Assembly (NCBI RefSeq): GCF_002939785.1
Contig: NZ_MDEC01000005.1
Location: forward strand, 1 to 64,000
DNA length: 64,000 nt
Direction of reading: 5' to 3'
Origin: Xanthomonas codiaei
GTDB taxonomy: Bacteria > Pseudomonadota > Gammaproteobacteria > Xanthomonadales > Xanthomonadaceae
Positions 1 through 9,717 of the stretch are shown piece by piece. Below the pieces are notes generated by a model that was given only the letters and a program-made list of their open reading frames with translations, was not told the origin of the DNA and made no database searches. A program made the translations under genes and the position numbers. Positions within the stretch are counted from its first letter, which is position 1, and the number at the start of each line of letters is the position of its first letter.

Positions 1-26
1 AGCGTCACCGAACGTCAGCTGCATGG

Positions 27-3000
27 ATGAATCCTCTACATAAGGCGATAGTGTCGCGCATCTGTGGTGAGTTGATCAGACCTTTCCTAGACCCCCAGGC
101 AGAAGATCTTTTTGGATGGGGTGGCAGCGTTGGCACTGATTTCTCGAGAGCCGTCAATCTGCATTCGATGACATTGCTTGCGGGGTTCATGAATTCTCAG
201 GATTTTCTTCAGACGTCGAGGAATTATAAGGAGCTGCTTCCAAGAATCTTTGAGGGTGCATACAAGAACCTGCTTCCAACCAGTATCACCTCCAGCACCT
301 TGCTCGAATTGCTGGTGCAGCGGCAACTGGCGGGAGAAGGCTCTCTCGATGTAATTGCAGCTGACTTGGCGAAAATCGCTGCTGCGGAACTGCGAGGAGC
401 CGATAATTCGTTCGTCATTCATGAAAATGGAGATAGTAAAGAGTTGAATCTGGCCGGTGCGTTGGTAGACGTCTTGCTAGCCGGGCTTTATCAGCAAGCG
501 GATGGTAGATCACCAAAGAAGGCGTTCGTTGGTCGGCTCACCGAAGTTCTGACCCGTAGTGACGGCTACATCAGTTTCGATGCGGAGGCACTCGGTGATC
601 AGCAGAAGGTTGGCATCGAATCACTCAGACAATATGTCTCTGCAAGAACACAAAACATTGCCCTCGATACGAATCTTCTGGAGCGCGCCCGCTGGGGCGT
701 TCAGGATGGTGCTGCCACACACTACGTCGGTTCCGATTTCGACGTGCGCTCGGACGTGGTGGTAGCCCTGCACGGCAGCAATACCATCTCAACTGGCGGC
801 GGCGACGATCTGGTCCTGGGTGGTGACGGCGACGACGATATCAGCGGCGGGTCCGGCGACGATCAGATATATGGTGGCGCAGGATTCGACACATATCGCT
901 TTCTTACCAATGAATCGCTGCTGGCCAGCACTGATCGCATCTACGATAGCGGTGGCGATGGCGCTGTGTATGTCGACAACGTAGCAGTGACGGCGGGTGT
1001 CCGCCTGACGGAGACGACGTGGGCCGATTCTACCGGCAACTTGCGATTGACCATGATTGCGGATCCGGTCCATAGATTAATCATCACCAATCTGCTTAGC
1101 GGCGACACGATCCATGTCGAGCGATGGCAGAATGGTCAGCTGGGAATTTCTCTGGATGGGGAAATTGGTGTGCTCCCACCATCGGGGACAAAGTGGGACG
1201 GCGATCTGACGCCGGAAGGCGCCAACATCAACGGCGTTTATCAAGGAACTGAAGGGGCCGAGGCGTTCTATACGGGCTTCGGCACCGACACCATCGACGG
1301 GGAGGGCGGTGTCGATGTCATCAACGGTGGGTCTGGCAGCGACATCATCAATGGTGGCGACGGCAACGATTTCATCGTCGAAGTCGCCAGGACGGCACGT
1401 AATCTTGATCGCTGGATTGGCGCTCCGCCTACCGACAGGATGTTGGCCAGTGGCGTGGGGTTCATGGTCGGTCTGCGCAGCGGCGATGCAGAAGATGCAC
1501 GCACTTACTACGAAGACGTCTTTCTGGGATTGGTTGGCACCATTAGAAATGGTGGGCCATCGTTCTATCCCGATCCGGAACTATTCGCCGATGGTGGCGA
1601 CGTCATCGACGGCGGTGGCGGTTCGGATCTGATCATGAGCGGCGAAGGCAACGATGTCGTCGACGGCGGCCTCGGTAACGACGTGATCTCCGGCGGCCAT
1701 GACAACGATATTCTGATGGGCAACGACGGCGACGACCTGATCTTCGGGGACCGGATCAACGGCGTCCTTGCAGGCGAAGAGGTTACCAATCTGTCATCTG
1801 CAGCGCGTGCCGACGGCGATGACATCATCGACGGCGGTGCCGGCAACGACGAGTTGCGGGGCGACGGCGGTAGCGACCAGATCTGGGGCGGCCAGGACGA
1901 CGATGTCATTCTTGGCGATACCGTGGGGATGGAAGCGTCGCGCCAGGGTAACGACAGCCTGCATGGCGGTGATGGCCAGGATCAGATCTGGGGCGGCGGC
2001 GGCAACGACGCCATCTCCGGCGATGCAGGCAACGACACCATCTACGGTGACTTCGTGGTCAGCCAGCTAGGTCTGCAGTTCCATGGCGCGGACCGCATCA
2101 GCGGCGGGGTCGGCATGGACTGGATCAATGGACAGGGGGGCGATGATGTCATCGACGGTGGCGATGATGCGGACACCTTGCTGGGCGGCGCGGGCGCAGA
2201 CGTCATCGTCGGTGGCGCAGGCTACGACCTGATTGTCGGCGACGATTTCGATGCTCCGGAAAACGAGCAGGGCAACGATACGATCGATGGCGGTTTGGGC
2301 GATGACACGATTCTCGGCATGGGCGGAAACGATCAGATCGCCGGTGGCGAAGGCAATGACAGCCTCTACGGCGATGATCAGGTTGGCAATTTCGCTGGCA
2401 ACGACAAGCTCTCTGGCAACGCCGGCGACGATTACTTGGACGGGGGCCGGGGAGACGACCAGCTCGATGGCGGCACCGGCAACGACATCCTCATCGGCGC
2501 AGAAGGAAACGACATATACCTCATCAAGGCTGGCGACGGTCATGATGTAGTGAGCGGCTTGGGTGATCAGTCCGCGGGGAGCGATACCATCGCACTCAGC
2601 GGCTTGTCGAGGAATCAGGCGACGTTCCGGCGCAGCGGGAGCGCGCTGGTGATGACATTCGGCGCAGACCAATCGGTTCGCCTGGAAGGTTTTCTTGCAC
2701 GCGACCGTGGCGGACACCTGGTCGTCTTTGGCGATGGCTCGACGCTGGATCGGGCTGAGGCTCTGAGCTTACTTGGTGGCGGTACTGCAGGCGATGATGA
2801 GTTGCAAGGCAGCGACCAGGACGACGAACTGTATGGCGAGGCTGGTAACGACAGACTTTACGGCCAAGAAGGCAACGATTCGCTCAATGGTGGAGTCGGT
2901 AACGATCTTGTATTCGGCGGGGGCGGAAACGATCTGCTCGAAGGCGGCGACGGCGACGATCTTCTCGACGGCGGAGCCGGTGACGACCGCCTGTCGGGCG

Positions 3001-6000
3001 GAGCAGGCTCCGACATATTTCGCTACGGAACTGGCTACGGCAATGACAGTATTGCTTTCGATCCTGCTGCTAACGTTCGGCAGGTGCAGCTGCTTGATAT
3101 CGGCAATCCAGCCGGTATGTATTACGCGCTCAAGAATGGCGCGCTGATAATGACTGATATCAATACTGGCCAGAGCCTTACTATTGAGGGGTACGCTGGC
3201 GCCAGTGGGCCGACCGCACGAATTTTGCTGGCTGACGGCAGCGAGCTTTTGCCAGAAATGTTGTGGCGCGGCGCGGATGAGATCGAAGGAAATTCGTGGA
3301 ACGATGAGATTTACGGATATGACGGTGATGATCTTCTAGTTGGAATGCTTGGGGACGATACAATTTATGGTGGCGATGGCCAAGATACGCTGATAGGGGA
3401 CTTTCTCCACATTTATTATTATTGGCAGATAGGAGTGTGGTATAACGATTATCTGGACGGCGGGGACGGTGATGACTATATTTACGGAAATGGCGGCGAT
3501 GACATTCTGATAGGCGGTGCAGGCAATGACTCACTCAATGGAGGACATGGCGCGGATATTCTGAACGGCGGAGCCGGCAATGACGTGCTTTATGGAGGTG
3601 CGGGGGCAGATATCTACGAATTTGGCCGTGGTGGCGGTAGCGACTTCATCCTGGAATCGCCTGGTTGGCGCGGGAGTGTTAGGTTTGATGCCAGTGTGCT
3701 GAGGGAAGATATCGTCGTTTATAACGATGATATTTATGGGGGTTCATTGCAGCTAATCATTGATGGAACCAGTGACTCCATCACATTGGGAGGATTTTAC
3801 GACTATCGATCCCCTGGGGCCCCTACGCTTGATTCGATCGAGCAGGTCATATTCGCCGATGGCACTGTTTGGGATGTGCGGGAATTATATTATCAAGCAA
3901 TGCGAGGGTCGCATCGCAATGACAATATTATTATTTTTTACCCGGGGGGTGAATTTATTGATGCCGGCTTAGGTAATGATATTGTCTGGGGCTTGGAGAA
4001 TGATGACATCATCTACGGTGGTGCAGGGAGTGATGACTTATCGGGCGGTGCGGGAGACGATATTTTGGTGGGAGGCAGTGGTTCGGATATCCTCAGTGGC
4101 GATGCCGGAAACGATATTTATCGCTTCGACGTTGGCTCGGGACTGGATTTCATTAGTAATTGGCGAACAGGGGAACCCGACCACGATTTGATTGAGCTTG
4201 GTGAAGGAATCACCACGGAAAACATCCGCCTCGCGCGCTCGGGGGATGCGTTGGTAATCGATATCGAGGGATATACCGACCGGTTGATGGTATTGGGACA
4301 CTTTCTGACAGCCGAGCAATGGGGCAGTGGCGGCCCGATCAATGCGTTGCACTTCGCCGATGGCAGCATTTGGGGTCAAGACGAAATTGTGGAGAAACTT
4401 GGTGCACCTCTCGAGCCTATCGAAGTCAGAATTGGCGGTTCGAGCTATACCAATTTCTATGATACTGGCGGCTACGTCATCGGCATTCAGAGTAATTCAT
4501 ACTACTATAATTATGAAACGGCTGGGGCCACCTGGTTCGACCTCGGGCCAGGTGATGCACTCATTTCTGGCGGTACTGCCGGGGATACCTACATGTTCGG
4601 CAAGGGCTATGGAAGCCAGGCAATACAAGAGCACGGTGGAACGGACCGGATAATTTTGAATGCTGACCTGTCTCCTGGCGATCTTACCCTCTATAAGCTG
4701 GGCGATGACTTGCAGATGTATGTGGAGAGGCAGTCGGCGCTCACCATCGTTGGATTCTTCAGCGAAAGCGGCATGGCGGCGATCGAGTCAGTGACCTTCG
4801 CCAACGGAACCGTATGGGATTCTGCGTGGCTGCGTGCCAATGCCGTGAGTCCGGACCTAGCCCTGAATGGAACTGCGGCCAGCGACATCCTGCGTGGAAG
4901 CAGCGGCAATGACCGGCTATCTGGATTGGAGGGTAACGACCAATTGGAAGGCGAAAGCGGTGACGATCTGCTCGACGGCGGTACCGGCGCAGATGTGATG
5001 CGTGGCGGTAGGGGAAGCGATACGTACGTGGTAGATGATGCTGGTGACTCGATCTTCGATAATGGATACAACAGTGGATGGGAAGATTTTTGGCGAAGAG
5101 ATATCAATACGGTAATCAGCGGTATCGACTACACGCTGGGCATCAACTTGCAGCATTTGATCCTTGATGGGACTGCCGATCTCAACGGAACAGGCAATGC
5201 AGAATCCAACAGTCTGCAGGGGAACGGTGGAGCCAACATCCTGACCGGGGCGGCTGTGGACGATTACTCTTCTAATGCCGACTGGGTGGACGGTGGAGGA
5301 GGAGATGATACGTTGATCGGTGCGTGGGGTAACGACACGCTGATCGGCGGTATGGGCAATGATCGCATGGAGGGCGGTGGAGGTGACGATCTTTATTATG
5401 TTGATAGTCTTGGTGATGTCATCGTCGAAACCGAGGGCGAGGCCCCTTCAATCCCCATGGCAATGGCGATGCAGTTGTCTAGCGACGCAACGACATTCGC
5501 TACCGGGATGTCAGGAGCGCCCGGCATTCCCGCGATGGGCGAACATCCTTATCGCAATGGTGACACGGTGGCTGCCAGCATCGACTTCACTTTGACTGAT
5601 GAGCTGGAGTCGCTGATTCTGGTCGGTAATGCCATAAATGGTACGGGGAATGAGTTCCGCAATTGGCTGAAGGGGAATGCACAAGACAACGTGCTGAGCG
5701 GTCTTGGGGGCTCTGACACGGTCTCCGGCGGTGCCGGCCGCGACGTTTTGTACGGTGGCGATGGTGGTGATGATTTGGATGGCAACGATGGAGACGACAC
5801 GCTGGTTGGCGGCGACGGCGATGACCTTTACGTCTATACCGCTGGCCAAGGCCACGACACCATCGTGAATATCGATGCTTATGGCGAAGATATGTTGCAG
5901 GTGAATGGAGCAGGCTTCGACCAGTTTAGCTTCGCGCGAGTGGGCGATGACATGGTTGCAACACTGAACGACCAATCCGGTAGTTTGACGTTCAAGGACT

Positions 6001-6209
6001 GGTATACGGATACGGCCAACCGTGTCGACCGTCTCTACGACCAGAGCTGGACGGGACTCAATGCCGATCAGGTGGACAGCTTGGTCGGTGGTGCGGAATT
6101 GAGTCAGCTGATCGGTGCGATGTCCCAGGGCGAGACAGGCCAAGAGGTCTATGCGCAAGCATGGGACGAACCCGGCAATCAGCCGCATGTGATGATTGCT
6201 GCGGTCTGA
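27..6209 (+). CDS. Giant RTX (haemolysin-type Ca2+-binding repeat) protein, possibly 5'-incomplete
   Basis: Probably an exported calcium-binding RTX protein (2060 codons seen). Residues about 1-240 carry no repeats and I do not recognise them. From about residue 252 to 1945, blocks of GGxGxDxUx nonapeptides (PF00353 type) alternate with non-repeat modules that look like HCBP-related beta domains (about 852-930, 1020-1083, 1216-1288, 1385-1455, 1538-1608, 1958-2008), several ending in an F/L-A-DG-S/T motif. There is no N-terminal signal peptide. The C-terminus is loosely structured and ends in small hydrophobic residues, which fits type I secretion, but no ABC/MFP exporter genes lie in the window. 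The frame stays open to base 3 upstream of the chosen ATG, so the true start may lie outside. The middle third (about 3.05-4.7 kb) is visibly more AT-rich and has Tyr-rich interruptions. Activity (adhesin, lipase, other) cannot be told. Confidence 0.85.
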   Translation: MNPLHKAIVSRICGELIRPFLDPQAEDLFGWGGSVGTDFSRAVNLHSMTLLAGFMNSQDFLQTSRNYKELLPRIFEGAYKNLLPTSITSSTLLELLVQRQLAGEGSLDVIAADLAKIAAAELRGADNSFVIHENGDSKELNLAGALVDVLLAGLYQQADGRSPKKAFVGRLTEVLTRSDGYISFDAEALGDQQKVGIESLRQYVSARTQNIALDTNLLERARWGVQDGAATHYVGSDFDVRSDVVVALHGSNTISTGGGDDLVLGGDGDDDISGGSGDDQIYGGAGFDTYRFLTNESLLASTDRIYDSGGDGAVYVDNVAVTAGVRLTETTWADSTGNLRLTMIADPVHRLIITNLLSGDTIHVERWQNGQLGISLDGEIGVLPPSGTKWDGDLTPEGANINGVYQGTEGAEAFYTGFGTDTIDGEGGVDVINGGSGSDIINGGDGNDFIVEVARTARNLDRWIGAPPTDRMLASGVGFMVGLRSGDAEDARTYYEDVFLGLVGTIRNGGPSFYPDPELFADGGDVIDGGGGSDLIMSGEGNDVVDGGLGNDVISGGHDNDILMGNDGDDLIFGDRINGVLAGEEVTNLSSAARADGDDIIDGGAGNDELRGDGGSDQIWGGQDDDVILGDTVGMEASRQGNDSLHGGDGQDQIWGGGGNDAISGDAGNDTIYGDFVVSQLGLQFHGADRISGGVGMDWINGQGGDDVIDGGDDADTLLGGAGADVIVGGAGYDLIVGDDFDAPENEQGNDTIDGGLGDDTILGMGGNDQIAGGEGNDSLYGDDQVGNFAGNDKLSGNAGDDYLDGGRGDDQLDGGTGNDILIGAEGNDIYLIKAGDGHDVVSGLGDQSAGSDTIALSGLSRNQATFRRSGSALVMTFGADQSVRLEGFLARDRGGHLVVFGDGSTLDRAEALSLLGGGTAGDDELQGSDQDDELYGEAGNDRLYGQEGNDSLNGGVGNDLVFGGGGNDLLEGGDGDDLLDGGAGDDRLSGGAGSDIFRYGTGYGNDSIAFDPAANVRQVQLLDIGNPAGMYYALKNGALIMTDINTGQSLTIEGYAGASGPTARILLADGSELLPEMLWRGADEIEGNSWNDEIYGYDGDDLLVGMLGDDTIYGGDGQDTLIGDFLHIYYYWQIGVWYNDYLDGGDGDDYIYGNGGDDILIGGAGNDSLNGGHGADILNGGAGNDVLYGGAGADIYEFGRGGGSDFILESPGWRGSVRFDASVLREDIVVYNDDIYGGSLQLIIDGTSDSITLGGFYDYRSPGAPTLDSIEQVIFADGTVWDVRELYYQAMRGSHRNDNIIIFYPGGEFIDAGLGNDIVWGLENDDIIYGGAGSDDLSGGAGDDILVGGSGSDILSGDAGNDIYRFDVGSGLDFISNWRTGEPDHDLIELGEGITTENIRLARSGDALVIDIEGYTDRLMVLGHFLTAEQWGSGGPINALHFADGSIWGQDEIVEKLGAPLEPIEVRIGGSSYTNFYDTGGYVIGIQSNSYYYNYETAGATWFDLGPGDALISGGTAGDTYMFGKGYGSQAIQEHGGTDRIILNADLSPGDLTLYKLGDDLQMYVERQSALTIVGFFSESGMAAIESVTFANGTVWDSAWLRANAVSPDLALNGTAASDILRGSSGNDRLSGLEGNDQLEGESGDDLLDGGTGADVMRGGRGSDTYVVDDAGDSIFDNGYNSGWEDFWRRDINTVISGIDYTLGINLQHLILDGTADLNGTGNAESNSLQGNGGANILTGAAVDDYSSNADWVDGGGGDDTLIGAWGNDTLIGGMGNDRMEGGGGDDLYYVDSLGDVIVETEGEAPSIPMAMAMQLSSDATTFATGMSGAPGIPAMGEHPYRNGDTVAASIDFTLTDELESLILVGNAINGTGNEFRNWLKGNAQDNVLSGLGGSDTVSGGAGRDVLYGGDGGDDLDGNDGDDTLVGGDGDDLYVYTAGQGHDTIVNIDAYGEDMLQVNGAGFDQFSFARVGDDMVATLNDQSGSLTFKDWYTDTANRVDRLYDQSWTGLNADQVDSLVGGAELSQLIGAMSQGETGQEVYAQAWDEPGNQPHVMIAAV

Positions 6210-6232
6210 CGGTCAGTCGATCGCTGACCTTT

Positions 6233-6263
6233 CCCCGCAAAAGCCATCACGGCTTTTGCGGGG
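6233..6263 (+). terminator. Strong hairpin after the RTX gene
   Basis: A perfect 13-bp inverted repeat (CCCCGCAAAAGCC / GGCTTTTGCGGGG) with a 5-base loop lies 24 bp past the RTX stop codon. The run after it is only weakly T-rich, so termination is likely but not certain. The A/T-containing stem could also work for transcription from the other side. Confidence 0.65.
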
Positions 6264-6332
6264 TCTGGCAAAAATCCACGTGGCATTGCGCGTGGTGGAT
6301 GCCGCAAATAGCAGTGGGCGTAGAATCGCCCC

Positions 6333-7424
6333 ATGAGCCCTATCTCCCCCGACTACCCCACCCTCCAATCCATCGGCTGGCCCTGGCCCGGGCCGCCGGA
6401 GGAGGCGTCCTGGCAGGCGATCTTCGCCGCGCATCCGCAGGCGTTGCCGGCGCGGGTGGTGGAGCAGCACCGCACCGGCTATGTGGTGGCCGATACGCCC
6501 GAGGCCAGCCTCAAGGCCGAGTCGTTGCCGGAGTGGCAGCGGCCGCGCTTTCCCAGCCATGAGCGGGCGGCGGTGGGCGATTGGGTGTTGATGGAGGGCA
6601 AGCGCATCGTGGCGCTGCTGCCGCGGCGCACGTCGATCAAGCGCGGAGCGGCCGGCGAGCATTACCACCAGCAGGTGATCGCGGCCAATATCGATACGGT
6701 GTTCATCGTGTGCGGGCTGGATGCGGACTTCAATCCGCGCCGCATCGAGCGCTACCTGTTGCTGGTCGGCGGCGGCGGGGCGCAGCCGGTGGTGGTGCTG
6801 ACCAAGGCCGACCAGACCGAGTACGCCGAGGATGCCTTGGCGGTGCTGGAGGAACTGGAGGCGCAGAACATCCCGCTGCGTGCGGTCAATGCCAAGGACC
6901 CGGAGAGCGTGGCCGCACTGCGGCCCTGGCTAGGCGATGGGCGCACCGCGGTGCTGGTGGGCTCGTCCGGTGCGGGCAAGTCCACCTTGACCAACACCTT
7001 GCTGGGCACCGAGAAAATGAAGACCAACGCGGTGCGCGAAAACGATTCGCGCGGCCGGCATACCACCACGCATCGTGCGCTGATTCCGTTGCCCACCGGT
7101 GCGTGCCTGATCGATACGCCAGGCATGCGCGAGCTCAAGCCCACCGGTGAGGAGGATCTGGCCGAGGGCGGTTTCTCCGATGTGGAGGCGCTGGCGGCGC
7201 AGTGCCGTTTCAACGACTGCGCGCATATCGCCGAGCCGGGATGCGCGGTGCAGGCGGCGATCGCAGCCGGCGACCTGGATCCGGAGCGTGTTGCCAACTA
7301 CATGAAGCTGCGTGTGGAAGTGGCCAGCGCGGCTGAAAAACTCGCCACCCGCGTGGCGCAAAACACGCGCGGCAAGGGCTCGGGCAAGCGGCCGGCCAGC
7401 GTCGATCGCCCGGGGCGACGCTGA
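6333..7424 (+). CDS. rsgA: Ribosome small-subunit-dependent GTPase A
   Basis: RsgA (YjeQ) is a cytoplasmic circularly permuted GTPase that helps mature the 30S subunit. The 363-residue product shows the permuted motif order: G4 TKAD at 157-160, then the P-loop GSSGAGKST at 210-218, then G3 DTPG at 261-264. A C-terminal zinc site follows as C291-x4-C296-x-H298-x5-C304. An OB-fold-like N-terminal part with the GDWV-type motif precedes the GTPase. Length and order are typical. The next gene starts 2 bp after its stop, so the two are probably co-transcribed. Confidence 0.95.
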   Translation: MSPISPDYPTLQSIGWPWPGPPEEASWQAIFAAHPQALPARVVEQHRTGYVVADTPEASLKAESLPEWQRPRFPSHERAAVGDWVLMEGKRIVALLPRRTSIKRGAAGEHYHQQVIAANIDTVFIVCGLDADFNPRRIERYLLLVGGGGAQPVVVLTKADQTEYAEDALAVLEELEAQNIPLRAVNAKDPESVAALRPWLGDGRTAVLVGSSGAGKSTLTNTLLGTEKMKTNAVRENDSRGRHTTTHRALIPLPTGACLIDTPGMRELKPTGEEDLAEGGFSDVEALAAQCRFNDCAHIAEPGCAVQAAIAAGDLDPERVANYMKLRVEVASAAEKLATRVAQNTRGKGSGKRPASVDRPGRR

Positions 7425-7426
7425 GC

Positions 7427-8689
7427 ATGCCATCGCGCAAGGGCCCGCCGGACATCGTCCATCACGCGGCGCTGGATGCGCGTCTGGTCAAGGCCGTGCG
7501 CGGTGTGCGTCTGCTTGCCCTGGCGAGCTGGCCACGCTCGCTGCAGGAGCCGTTCCTGCACAGCGTGGCGCGCGGTCAGCCGGAGCTGCCGCAGGTGGCG
7601 TATCCAGTACTGGATTTTGGCGATACCCGGCGCGAGCTGTCGGCGATTGCGAAGGCGGCCGATCCGCATCATCCGATCGGCGCCTACCTGATCGATTCGA
7701 CCCATAGCTGGGATCTGGCCGCCGGCCTGCTGGAGTCGCTGGGCACCGCGGCGGTCAGCGATTATTCGGCGCAGCTGTTCGGCGTGCCTGACGACCCGAT
7801 GCCGGGCAATGGGCCGAGCACGCGCGAAGCCGCCCGGCATTTCATCCAGATCGCGCAGGAGCTGGACCGCGAATTGTTGGCGCCGGAAGAGCAGGTGCCG
7901 GTCTCGGCCACGGCCTTGCGCATGCAGCTGCAGAACGATCTGGACGGCTTCTTCGAAGGGCGCGTGATCACCGTGACGCTGGATCCGGACCTGCTCGCCA
8001 AAGCGGCGGCCGGCGCGCACCGCATCCGCCTGCGCAGCGGCGCCACCTTCAGCGATTACGACCGCGCGCAGCTGTTCCATCATGAGGCGCTGGTGCATTC
8101 GCTCACCGCGCTCAACGGGCGCGCGCAGGTGCACCTGCCTAGCCTGGGCATTTCCTCGCCGCGCACCACCGCAACACAGGAAGGTCTGGCGACCTTTGCC
8201 GAGCAGATCACCGGCAGCATCGACATCGAACGCATGAAGCGCATCAGCATGCGCATCGAGGCGATTGCGATGGCGCGTGCAGGCGCTGATTTCATCGAGG
8301 TGTTCCGCTACTTCACCACTGGCGGGCAGAACGCGGCGGAAAGTTTTTCTTCGGCGCAGCGGGTGTTCCGCGGCGTGCCCACGCAGGGCGGCGGTGCGTT
8401 CACCAAGGACACCGTGTACCTGCGCGGGCTGGTGGCCGTGCACACCTTCTTCCGGCATGCCTTGCAGCGCGACCAGCTGCAGCTGTGCCGCTGGCTGTTT
8501 GCCGGCAAGATGGCATTGGGCGATGTGGCGCGGTTTGCGCCCTTGTTCGACAGCGGTGTGCTGGTGGCGCCACGCTGGCTACCGCCGTGGGTGAGCCGCG
8601 CCAGTGGGCTGGCCGGCATGCTGGCCTTCTCGTTGTTCGCCAATCGCATCCGCATGGACCAGCTGCAGCCGCCAGCGATCAATGTGTGA
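7427..8689 (+). CDS. QEGLA-motif (DUF1704) protein, putative metallopeptidase
   Basis: This 420-residue protein belongs to the DUF1704 family, usually labelled 'flavohemoglobin expression-modulating QEGLA motif protein'. The name-giving QEGLA motif has its Glu at residue 252. An HExxxH motif (H219, E220, H224) lies 33 residues before it. From family knowledge, eukaryotic DUF1704 members (the MATCAP tubulin carboxypeptidases) are zinc peptidases using HExxxH plus a downstream Glu, so a peptidase role is a reasonable inference here. The substrate is unknown; bacteria have no detyrosinated tubulin. No signal peptide is seen; one hydrophobic stretch near the C-terminus (about 395-410) might be a membrane anchor. 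It is tightly coupled to rsgA, 2 bp upstream. Confidence 0.85.
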   Translation: MPSRKGPPDIVHHAALDARLVKAVRGVRLLALASWPRSLQEPFLHSVARGQPELPQVAYPVLDFGDTRRELSAIAKAADPHHPIGAYLIDSTHSWDLAAGLLESLGTAAVSDYSAQLFGVPDDPMPGNGPSTREAARHFIQIAQELDRELLAPEEQVPVSATALRMQLQNDLDGFFEGRVITVTLDPDLLAKAAAGAHRIRLRSGATFSDYDRAQLFHHEALVHSLTALNGRAQVHLPSLGISSPRTTATQEGLATFAEQITGSIDIERMKRISMRIEAIAMARAGADFIEVFRYFTTGGQNAAESFSSAQRVFRGVPTQGGGAFTKDTVYLRGLVAVHTFFRHALQRDQLQLCRWLFAGKMALGDVARFAPLFDSGVLVAPRWLPPWVSRASGLAGMLAFSLFANRIRMDQLQPPAINV

Positions 8690-8840
8690 GCAGTGGAGCG
8701 CCGCAGCGTCGTCGCCATGATGCAGTTACTACATTTATGAATAAATATGGTGCCTGCCACGTGCTCTACACGACGCTGCAACGGACTGAACTGCACACTG
8801 GCTGCCTCGCCCGAGATGGGCAACAACGCGAGGCAATGCG

Positions 8841-9521
8841 ATGAAGATCCTGATGGTGCTCACGTCCCACGACCAACTTGGCGACACCGGCAAGAAGACC
8901 GGTTTTTGGTTGGAAGAGTTCGCCGCGCCGTACTACGTCTTCAAGGACGCTGGCGCCGACATCACCCTGGTCTCGCCCAAGGGCGGCCAGCCGCCGCTGG
9001 ACCCGAAGAGCGACGAGCCCGATGCGCAGACCGAGGCGACCAAGCGCTTCAAGCAGGACAGTGCCGCGCAGCAGGCCCTGGCCACGACCCATCGCCTTGC
9101 CGACGTCAATGCCCAGGACTTCGACGCCGTGTTCTACCCGGGTGGCCACGGACCGCTATGGGATCTGGCCGAAGACGCGCACTCGATCGCGCTGATCGAG
9201 GCCTTTGCGAAGGCCGACAAACCGCATGGCCTGGTCTGCCATGCGCCGGGTGCACTGCGTCGGGTCAAGGGCAGCGATGGCAAGCCGCTGGTCAACGGAC
9301 GCCGCGTCACCGGATTCACCAATGGCGAGGAAGCGGGCGTGGGCCTGACCAAGATCGTGCCGTTCCTGGTGGAAGACGTACTGACCGAACTCGGTGGCCG
9401 CTACGAGAAGGGCGCCGACTGGGGCGTACACGTGGTCACCGATGGCACGCTGGTGACCGGACAGAATCCGGCCTCCTCGGAGAAGACCGCGCAGACCCTG
9501 CTGGAGCTGCTGAAGCGCTGA
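8841..9521 (+). CDS. DJ-1/PfpI (HSP31-type) glutamine amidotransferase-like protein
   Basis: A 226-residue class I glutamine amidotransferase-fold protein of the HSP31/PfpI group. The nucleophile elbow is GLVCHAPG with C133 followed by H134, the Cys-His pair typical of HSP31-like deglycase/chaperone/glyoxalase III enzymes. The GGxG-type motif YPGGHGPLWDL (about residue 96-106) and an N-terminal Glu near residue 27 fit the family. No signal peptide is seen, so it is likely cytoplasmic. It stands alone: 151 bp of non-coding DNA precede it and the sucrose locus converges on it. The exact in vivo reaction cannot be chosen among the activities reported for the family. Confidence 0.88.
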   Translation: MKILMVLTSHDQLGDTGKKTGFWLEEFAAPYYVFKDAGADITLVSPKGGQPPLDPKSDEPDAQTEATKRFKQDSAAQQALATTHRLADVNAQDFDAVFYPGGHGPLWDLAEDAHSIALIEAFAKADKPHGLVCHAPGALRRVKGSDGKPLVNGRRVTGFTNGEEAGVGLTKIVPFLVEDVLTELGGRYEKGADWGVHVVTDGTLVTGQNPASSEKTAQTLLELLKR

Positions 9522-9569
9522 GTCGACGCCTGCAGCGTGGTAGCGCCGCATACCGCACCCTCATCCGGC

Positions 9570-9680
9570 GCTACGCGCCACCTTCTCCCGGTGGGAGAAG
9601 GAATGGTGGGGGCATCAGGCCGAAGAAGGCACTTTCCTTACGCCCCTCTCCCGCCGGGAGAGGGGTTGGGGTGAGGGTAC
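9570..9680. repeat. Pair of GGGAGA-type palindromic elements between convergent genes
   Basis: Two hairpins lie in the gap between the PfpI gene and suxB. One is 9581-9601 (CCTTCTCCC / GGGAGAAGG); the other is 9643-9665 (CCCCTCTCCC / GGGAGAGGGG) followed by GTTGGGGTGAGGG. The same motifs recur at about 15841-15864, 37324-37346 and 37451-37473, so this is a dispersed intergenic family. They may also serve as bidirectional terminators here. Confidence 0.75.
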
Positions 9681-9717
9681 GGCCGATGCACCAACCAAGC
9701 CGCCGCACCCGCATCGA

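Noticed and set aside
781..5830. Dense direct DNA repeats read as a repeat array or CRISPR
   Set aside because: They are codons of RTX nonapeptides in one long open frame.
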